Shown in pieces: positions 57,480 through 64,000 of a stretch of DNA of 64,000 nucleotides. This stretch comes from JAJFVC01 sp039698075 (GTDB lineage: Bacteria > Planctomycetota > Planctomycetia > Pirellulales > Thermoguttaceae). The stretch is from positions 23,028 to 87,027 of the forward strand of contig JBDKTJ010000037.1 in the NCBI GenBank assembly GCA_039698075.1. Direction: 5' to 3'. The first letter of the stretch is position 1. Each line of letters starts with the position of its first letter. A model generated the notes under the pieces. That model made no database searches. It saw only the letters and a list, made by a program, of their open reading frames with translations, and was not told the origin of the DNA. The translations under genes and the position numbers were made by a program.

Positions 57480-58943
57480 TCAGCCTTTGACGACGCCGAT
57501 CGGACGCAGCCGGGCGACTTTGCGGGCCAGCCCCGCCCGATGCACGATGTCGACCACCCAATCGACGTCTTTATAGGCCGCCGGTTGTTCTTCGGCCAGG
57601 CCTTTCCAGTTGCGGCATTTGGCGATGACGCCTTGCTGGGCCAATTCGCGGTCGATGCGCCGGCCCTCGGCGTTTTTGACGGCTGCCGTGCGGCTCATCA
57701 CGCGTCCGGCGCCGTGGCAGCTTGAGCCGAACGAGCGGGTCATGCTGCCCGGTTGGCCCGCCAACAGCCAACTGGCGCGGCCCATGTCGCCGGGAATCAG
57801 CACCGGCTGGCCGACGGCGCGGTAGGGTTCGGGCACGTTCGGGTGTCCGGGCGGCAGCGAGCGGGTTGCGCCCTTGCGGTGGACGCACAGCAGGCGGCGA
57901 TGGCCTTGCACCTCGTGTTCTTCCATTTTGGCGATGTTGTGGGCCACGTCGTAGACCAACTGCATGTCGAGCACCGGCCAAGGGCGGCCGAAAAACTCCT
58001 CGAAGACCTCACGGGTTTGCCACATCAGCAGTTGGCGATTCGCCCAGGCGTAGTTGGCCGCCGAACGCATCGCGCCGAGATAGGCCTGGCCCTCGGGACT
58101 CTGGACCGGAGCGCAGGCCAACTGGCGGTCGGGCAGATCGATGCCGTACTTGGCCGGCGTTTTACGCAGCGCGGTCAGCGCGTCGTCGCACACCTGATAG
58201 CCGAGCCCTCGCGAGCCGGAATGGATCATGACGCACACTTGTCCGAGTTCGACGCCCATGGCCCGGGCGGCGTCCGCATCGAAAATCTCGTCGACCACTT
58301 GGACTTCGAGAAAATGGTTGCCGGAGCCGAGCGTGCCGCATTGATCGCCGCCGCGTTGCAGGGCCCGCGGACTGACGTAATCGGGTCGAGCGTCGGGCAG
58401 GCAGCCGCCGGCCTCGGTGCAGTCGAGGTCGTCGGCGGTGGCCAAGCCGCGTGACGCGAGATAGCGCGAGCCTTCGGACAGCAGTCGCTCCAGTTCGCGG
58501 CCGCCGAACAAATAGGGTCCGCCCTCACCGACGCCGGCGGGAATTCGACGGTACAGGGCGTCCATCAGCGCGTCGAGATGCGGCTGTACGTCTTTGCGTC
58601 GAAGGTTGGTCCGAACCAGCCGGACGCCGCAATTGATGTCGTAGCCGACGCCGCCCGGCGAAATCACTCCGCCCGCCTCGGGATCGGTGGCCACGACGCC
58701 GCCGATGCAAAAACCGTAGCCCCAGTGGATGTCGGGCATGGCGAGGCTTGCCATTTGAATGCCTGGCAAGAAAGCCACGTTGGCCACTTGCTCGGGCGCC
58801 TGGTCGCCGCGGATTTGATCGAGCAGCCGCTGGTCGGCGAAGATGCGGCCTTCGACGCGCATTCCGGTTTTGTAGTCGACGGGAATGCGCCAACAGCAGT
58901 CGTCGATTTGCTCCAACGGGCCCGCATAGCCTTGTTTTGACAT
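57480..58943 (-). CDS. rtcB: RNA-splicing ligase RtcB
   Basis: Joins RNA 2',3'-cyclic phosphate or 3'-phosphate ends to 5'-OH ends using GTP and Mn2+. At 487 residues it is of normal length. Motifs are MPDIHWGYGFCIGGV, SPGGVGYDINCGVRLVRTNL with the metal Cys, LGSGNHFLEVQVVD, MIHSGSRGLGYQVCDD, VYDVAHNIAKMEEH, the nucleotide region PGDMGRASW and SSCHGAGRVMSRTAA with the guanylylated His. The ending IGVVKG is also conserved. No RtcA, archease or RtcR is visible nearby. Confidence 0.96.
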   Translation of the reverse strand: MSKQGYAGPLEQIDDCCWRIPVDYKTGMRVEGRIFADQRLLDQIRGDQAPEQVANVAFLPGIQMASLAMPDIHWGYGFCIGGVVATDPEAGGVISPGGVGYDINCGVRLVRTNLRRKDVQPHLDALMDALYRRIPAGVGEGGPYLFGGRELERLLSEGSRYLASRGLATADDLDCTEAGGCLPDARPDYVSPRALQRGGDQCGTLGSGNHFLEVQVVDEIFDADAARAMGVELGQVCVMIHSGSRGLGYQVCDDALTALRKTPAKYGIDLPDRQLACAPVQSPEGQAYLGAMRSAANYAWANRQLLMWQTREVFEEFFGRPWPVLDMQLVYDVAHNIAKMEEHEVQGHRRLLCVHRKGATRSLPPGHPNVPEPYRAVGQPVLIPGDMGRASWLLAGQPGSMTRSFGSSCHGAGRVMSRTAAVKNAEGRRIDRELAQQGVIAKCRNWKGLAEEQPAAYKDVDWVVDIVHRAGLARKVARLRPIGVVKG

Positions 58944-59005
58944 GATGGGCGCGACAGGTTGCCAACCTGCCTTACAAAATTAGTTTGACGCAAAACGAAA
59001 CCAGT

Positions 59006-60178
<1,173 letters not shown>

Positions 60179-60317
60179 GCTCTGATCCCTCACAGTTCTG
60201 CATCCTGCAGAAATCGCGTCGGTTTCCCGCACCGTTCGGCGAACCGTACGTCGGGACCGCCGCCAAGATGTCTTGAACGTACCGTCTGACCGGAAAATCG
60301 CCAAGAGCAGTTTTGAG

Positions 60318-60336
60318 ACGCTAGCAATGCTAGCGT
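60318..60336. repeat. Perfect 8-bp hairpin spanning the esterase stop codon
   Basis: ACGCTAGC AAT GCTAGCGT, with TGGC then a run of T on the plus strand (60340-60346). The stop codon of the esterase gene (60330-60332, minus strand) lies in it. The T-run is on the wrong side for the minus-strand gene. Confidence 0.55.
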
Positions 60337-61115
60337 GGCTTTTTTTGAGCGAACAGCCACTCGAGCACCGCCGGGTTGGCGAACGTCCGGGTCCAGCAGT
60401 CGTGGCCGACGCCCGGATAGATCGTCGTCTTTGGCTGCCCGCCGGCTTTTTGGATCGCCTCGGCCATGGCGGTGGTGCGGACGACCGGCACCGTGCGGTC
60501 GGCGTCGCCGTGAAACGCCCAGATCGGGAGTTTTTGGAGTTTTGGGGCGCAGGCCAAATCGCCGCCGCCGCAGAGGGGCAGCGCCGCCGCAAAAAAATCG
60601 GGGCGTCGCTGGACGGCGTCCCACGTGCCGTAGCCGCCCATCGAAATGCCCACGATGTAAAGCCGCGACTGATCGACCGGCAGCGTTTGGACGGTCTCGT
60701 CGAACAGCTCGAAGGCGAGCGTCAACGGGACGGACGGTTCGACGGGCATCGTGTGTTGCGTCAGCTTCCAGTCGACCTCGACCCAGCGTCGTTTCTTCGG
60801 GCATTGCGGCACGAGCACGAAGCACGGATGTCGGCGACGGAAGTCCGATTGGGCGAAGGCCGCGACGCCGTGTTTCAGTTGGGCGGCGTTGTCCTCGCCG
60901 CGTTCGCCGGCGCCGTGCAAGAAAAGCACCAGCGGATAAGTCTTGCCCGGCTCGACCCGCTCGGGCGAAAGCAACCGGTACGGCAGCGTGCGGCCTTCGG
61001 CGTCGGTGAACGTTTTGATTGCGTAGGCCGATTGCCAATCATCGGCCGATCGCGCAGTTTGCGGAAGAACCATGGCCATCAACAGGGACGACAAAAGAAA
61101 ACGAAAAGGCGTCAT
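60330..61115 (-). CDS. Exported alpha/beta hydrolase (PHB-depolymerase-like esterase)
   Basis: A 261-residue protein with a signal peptide (RFLLSSLLMAMVLPQTARSA) and an alpha/beta-hydrolase core of the LpqC/feruloyl-esterase type. The oxyanion region is YPLVLFLHGAGERGED, the nucleophile is Ser in VGISMGGYGTWD (about residue 158), the acid is Asp in AFHGDADRTVPV and the base is His in GVGHDCW. The family cleaves esters of plant cell-wall phenolics or polyhydroxyalkanoates; planctomycetes use such enzymes on algal or plant polysaccharide. Substrate unknown. Confidence 0.85.
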   Translation of the reverse strand: MTPFRFLLSSLLMAMVLPQTARSADDWQSAYAIKTFTDAEGRTLPYRLLSPERVEPGKTYPLVLFLHGAGERGEDNAAQLKHGVAAFAQSDFRRRHPCFVLVPQCPKKRRWVEVDWKLTQHTMPVEPSVPLTLAFELFDETVQTLPVDQSRLYIVGISMGGYGTWDAVQRRPDFFAAALPLCGGGDLACAPKLQKLPIWAFHGDADRTVPVVRTTAMAEAIQKAGGQPKTTIYPGVGHDCWTRTFANPAVLEWLFAQKKPR

Positions 61116-61146
61116 TGTTGATTCCGAGGTTGTTGAGCCATCAAGA

Positions 61147-62895
61147 TTACGCGGCGGGCACGGGGCCGGCCAGCAGGGCGTACTCTTCGGTCGGCGAGGC
61201 GTCGCCGGCTAGCACGACGTCGAGACCGGCCCGCGAGATCGGCAGCTCGCGCTCGATGTATCGACGCGCGACCCGCTTCTTGCGGTCGTTCTTCTCGCCT
61301 TGGCCCAACAGCAAGTGGCCGATCACGATCATGAGGGCCGAATCGACCAGCCGGCGGCCGGACAGATCGAGATACGACGAGCCCTTCATTTTTACCAGCG
61401 CGACGGCCTCGTTCACGCGGCGGCGCGATTCGATCAGTTTTTGCTTCAGCGATTCGAGCATCGGGTCGGCGTAGGTTTTTTGTTCGTGCGATTCGGCCCA
61501 AGTGTCCAACGAGCCGGAGGTGACGCCGCGGACCGCCGCGAGGATCTGCAACTGGCTGGTGCCTTCATAGATGGTCGTGATGCGGGCGTCGCGCAGATAG
61601 CGCTCGGCGGCGTAGTCCTTCATGTAGCCGGAGCCGCCCAACACTTGAATGGCGTTGGTGGCTACGCGGATGGACATCTCCGAGGCGTAATACTTGCTCA
61701 TCGGGGTCAACATGCCGTTGAGGCGTTTCAGCGAACGCGAGAGCTGCTTGCGGCGTTTTTCGTCGTCCTTGTCCGCCGACCGGCCCAGCTCCAGCACGCG
61801 GAGGTTGTTGTTTTCGTGATCGCAGACGCGCGCGGTTTCGTAGGTCAACGCGCGGGCCGCTTCGACGTCGATTTTCATGTCGGTGACCAACTCGGCCACG
61901 GCGGGCAACCGCTCGATGGGACCGCCGAACTGGCATCGCGTGTGGGCGTAGGTGCGGGCCAAGCGATAGGCCGCCTCGCCGACGCCCAACGATTGGGCCG
62001 CGATGTCCACCCGGGCGCCGTTCATCAACGCCATCACGTAGGTGATCAGTCCGCGCTGCCGCTCGCCGATCAATCGGCACGGCGTGTTGTCGAAAACCAA
62101 CTCGCAGGTGGGCGAGCCATGGATGCCCAGCTTGTCCTCCAAGTGCCGCACCTTGACGCGCTCGGACCGCTCGGCGATGTAGAGGCTCAGACCGCGGCCG
62201 TCGGAAATGTCCGGTTCGCTGCGGGCGAGGACCAGAAGAATTTCACCGCAACCGTTCGTGATAAACCGTTTGACGCCGTTCAGATACCAGTTGCCCTGCT
62301 CGTCTTGAAAGGCGCGGAGCCGGACGGCCTGCAAATCGCTGCCGGCGTCGGGCTCGGTCAGCACCATCGCGCCGCTCACCTCGCCGGAGGCGAAACGCGG
62401 CAGCACTTCGTCCTTGATCTCGTCGCTGGCGAAGGCGTTGATCGTTTCGGCGATGCCCTGCAACCCGAACAAATTGGTCAGCGAGCAGTCGGCCCGGGCC
62501 ACGATCTCGGCGGCCATCGTGTAGGCCAAGCAGGGGCAGTTCAGACCGCCGTATTTGCGCGGCAACGTGTAGGCCATCAGGTCGGCCTGGGTCAATCGCT
62601 TGAGGTTTTGCCGGACCAGCGGATGCAGCGTGACGGTGCCGTCGTCGTTGAGCGTGTTGCCTTCGCGGTCGATCTGTTCGGCGTTGGGGGCGATCATGTC
62701 GCCGGCCACTTCGCCGACGATTTCCAGCGTGCGGAGATAGTTGTCTACGGCGTCGGCGGCGTCGCGCGGCGCGTAGCCGGACGGGTCGTCGGCCGTGTGG
62801 GCGAAGCCGTCCTCTTGAATCGCGGCCAACTCGGCCATGTCGATGTGGTGGAAGAGGAACTGAATGTCTTCGTTGTCGAGGAAATAATTCGCCAC
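61147..62895 (-). CDS. Acyl-CoA dehydrogenase (long, ACADVL/FadE-like C-terminal extension)
   Basis: FAD-dependent oxidation of acyl-CoA to enoyl-CoA. The 582-residue product has the usual ACAD core plus a C-terminal extension of about 170 residues. Motifs are AMVLTEPDAGSDLQAVRLRA (FAD/substrate loop), KRFITNGCGE, NGARVDIAAQSLGVGEAAY, RCQFGGPI, QVLGGSGYMKDYAAERYLRDARITTIYEGTSQLQ. The catalytic base is presumably Glu in IYEGTS. The GTG at 62895 gives VANYFLDNEDIQF, the normal beginning, with GGAG about 8 nt upstream. It follows the electron-transfer flavoprotein alpha gene, the natural electron acceptor. Confidence 0.93.
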   Translation of the reverse strand: MANYFLDNEDIQFLFHHIDMAELAAIQEDGFAHTADDPSGYAPRDAADAVDNYLRTLEIVGEVAGDMIAPNAEQIDREGNTLNDDGTVTLHPLVRQNLKRLTQADLMAYTLPRKYGGLNCPCLAYTMAAEIVARADCSLTNLFGLQGIAETINAFASDEIKDEVLPRFASGEVSGAMVLTEPDAGSDLQAVRLRAFQDEQGNWYLNGVKRFITNGCGEILLVLARSEPDISDGRGLSLYIAERSERVKVRHLEDKLGIHGSPTCELVFDNTPCRLIGERQRGLITYVMALMNGARVDIAAQSLGVGEAAYRLARTYAHTRCQFGGPIERLPAVAELVTDMKIDVEAARALTYETARVCDHENNNLRVLELGRSADKDDEKRRKQLSRSLKRLNGMLTPMSKYYASEMSIRVATNAIQVLGGSGYMKDYAAERYLRDARITTIYEGTSQLQILAAVRGVTSGSLDTWAESHEQKTYADPMLESLKQKLIESRRRVNEAVALVKMKGSSYLDLSGRRLVDSALMIVIGHLLLGQGEKNDRKKRVARRYIERELPISRAGLDVVLAGDASPTEEYALLAGPVPAA

Positions 62896-62930
62896 GGGGA
62901 AATGCTCCGTTTTCTTGCTAAACCACTCCT

Positions 62931-62950
62931 GCAAAATCGCAAGCGGCTCG
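62931..62950. repeat. CGCAAGCGG-type dispersed motif, copy near etfA
   Basis: Eighteen of 20 bases match 42401-42420. Located in the gap between etfA and the acyl-CoA dehydrogenase gene. Confidence 0.45.
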
Positions 62951-62974
62951 GTTCCGGCCACTGGCCACTTTGGG

Positions 62975-64000
62975 TTATCGCGTTTTTTCCTTGATCGCTT
63001 TGATCATCATCGGAATCACTTGTTGATAGTCGCCGACGATGCCGTAGTGGGCGATGCCGAAGATCGGGGCGTCGCGGTCCGTGTTGATCGCGATGATTTT
63101 GGCCGATTCTTCCATGCCGGCGCGATGCTGGACCGCGCCGCTGATGCCCACGGCGATGTAGAGCGCGGGCCGGACGGTCGTGCCGGTTTGGCCCACTTGA
63201 TGCTCCTTGCCGATGAATCCGCTGTCGACCGCCGCGCGACTCGCGCCCACGGCGCCGCCGATCGCGCCGGCCAGATCGTACAACAGCTTGAAGTTGTCGC
63301 GGCTGCCGATGCCGCCGCCGCCGGAGACGATGACTCGGGCGCCCTTCAAGTTCACCTTGCGCGGTTCGATGTGGCGCTGGATCAGCTTGATGGCCATCAG
63401 CGCGTCGTCGATTTCGACGTGTTCTTCGATCACCTGTCCGGTGCGGCGCTGGTCGGCGGGCACGAGCGGCATGACGCCCTCGCGCACCGTGGCCATCTGC
63501 GGCCAGCGATCGTAGTTGACGATCGTGGCGATGATGTTGCCGCCGAACGCCGGGCGGATTTGCAGCAGCAAGTTCTTGTGCTCGACGCCGGCCTTCGGAT
63601 CGGTCACGTCGGCGATGTCCAGATCGGTGCAGTCGGCCGTCAAGCCGCTGCGCAACGTCGAGGCCACGCGCGGGGCCAAGTCGCGGCCGATCGCCGTCGC
63701 GCCGACGACGCAGATTTGCGGACGGTGTTTTTCGATGAGCGACGTCAGCACCCGGGCGTAGGGCTGCGTCTGATAGTGCGCCAGCCGCGGATGATCGACC
63801 AGATAGACGTGGTCGATGCCTTGGGCGATCAGACGCTTGGCCAATGGGCCGACGCCGGCGCCCGGCAACACGGCGCCCGCTCGGACGCCCAAGCGGTCGG
63901 CCAATTGGCGGGCCTTGCCGCAAAGCTCCAACGACACATCGTTGAGCGAGCCGTCTTCTTGTTCCGCAAATACCCAAACTTCGCCTTGGCGATTCGGTTC
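62975..64000 (-). CDS. etfA: Electron transfer flavoprotein alpha subunit (5' part outside window)
   Basis: Passes electrons from acyl-CoA dehydrogenases to the membrane quinone pool together with EtfB. The frame is open to the window edge: before the segment LELCGKARQLADRLG come residues reading NRQGEVWVFAEQEDGSLND, a normal EtfA N-terminus, so only a few residues are missing. The FAD domain is complete: VSGGGGIGS, FIGKEHQVGQTGTTVRPALYIAVGISGAVQHRAGM (FAD signature) and the ending IAINTDRDAPIFGIAHYGIVGD. Transcribed toward the acyl-CoA dehydrogenase with a gap of 79 bp; EtfB is probably just beyond the edge. Confidence 0.94.
   Translation of the reverse strand, partial: EPNRQGEVWVFAEQEDGSLNDVSLELCGKARQLADRLGVRAGAVLPGAGVGPLAKRLIAQGIDHVYLVDHPRLAHYQTQPYARVLTSLIEKHRPQICVVGATAIGRDLAPRVASTLRSGLTADCTDLDIADVTDPKAGVEHKNLLLQIRPAFGGNIIATIVNYDRWPQMATVREGVMPLVPADQRRTGQVIEEHVEIDDALMAIKLIQRHIEPRKVNLKGARVIVSGGGGIGSRDNFKLLYDLAGAIGGAVGASRAAVDSGFIGKEHQVGQTGTTVRPALYIAVGISGAVQHRAGMEESAKIIAINTDRDAPIFGIAHYGIVGDYQQVIPMMIKAIKEKTR

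Overview
The window reads as chromosomal DNA of a planctomycete (Planctomycetota, probably the Pirellulales side of the phylum). GC is high, genes are dense, and Shine-Dalgarno sites are often weak. Several families typical of that phylum occur: a cysteine-rich YTV-type secreted protein, an AraC regulator with a sugar-binding-protein-like N-terminus (XylR type), exported Gfo/Idh and VOC proteins, a PPi-type phosphofructokinase, and a family of secreted or membrane proteins of unknown function. Phylum assignment is inference from gene content; no rRNA or tRNA gene was recognised.

Layout. 1-4 kb: the end of glnE, then tmk-holB on the opposite strand. 4-8 kb: an operon of a double-SIS sugar isomerase, a PIG-L deacetylase, a glutamine-amidotransferase-like protein and a phosphofructokinase, possibly for amino sugars. 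8-8.7 kb: an RHH/PIN toxin-antitoxin pair with a clear palindromic operator. 8.7-15 kb: fumC, a PAS-GAF-receiver protein, a membrane phosphoesterase and a PilZ membrane protein. 15-19 kb: two tandem, heavily modified signal peptidases I followed by an LptB-like ATPase. 19-21.3 kb: two convergent cysteine-rich exported proteins sharing a terminator. 21.5-28.5 kb: ribBA, a TPR/transglutaminase-like protein, a Coa1-like protein, ftsH and a GT39-like protein.

28.5-34.3 kb is a regulated sugar-oxidation locus. A XylR-type regulator is divergent from a five-gene operon (two Gfo/Idh, VOC, NAD epimerase, SDR), and two copies of a 10-bp site are placed symmetrically upstream of the two promoters. 34.3-42.4 kb holds a thioredoxin/CAP-like fusion, a large unknown exported protein, YqgE, an ornithine-decarboxylase-type enzyme, NagA and an FHA-GAF-PP2C phosphatase. 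42.4-50.9 kb holds a GH10-like protein without recognisable catalytic glutamates, purC, homospermidine synthase (a possible partner of the decarboxylase) and a three-gene glycosyltransferase operon. 51-53.7 kb has a Tat-exported sugar isomerase-like protein, a YjbQ protein and a nucleotide-sugar epimerase.

53.8-56.7 kb is a lower-GC restriction-modification island: a cytosine methyltransferase with an N-terminal B3-like domain, an uncharacterised probable nuclease and Vsr, in one minus-strand operon. 56.8-64 kb carries PEBP, RtcB, an HExxH peptidase, an esterase, an acyl-CoA dehydrogenase and the end of ETF alpha, all on the minus strand. The two convergent gaps after glnE and after the decarboxylase contain near-identical 48-bp hairpin elements, and a short CGCAAGCGG motif recurs in several other gaps.
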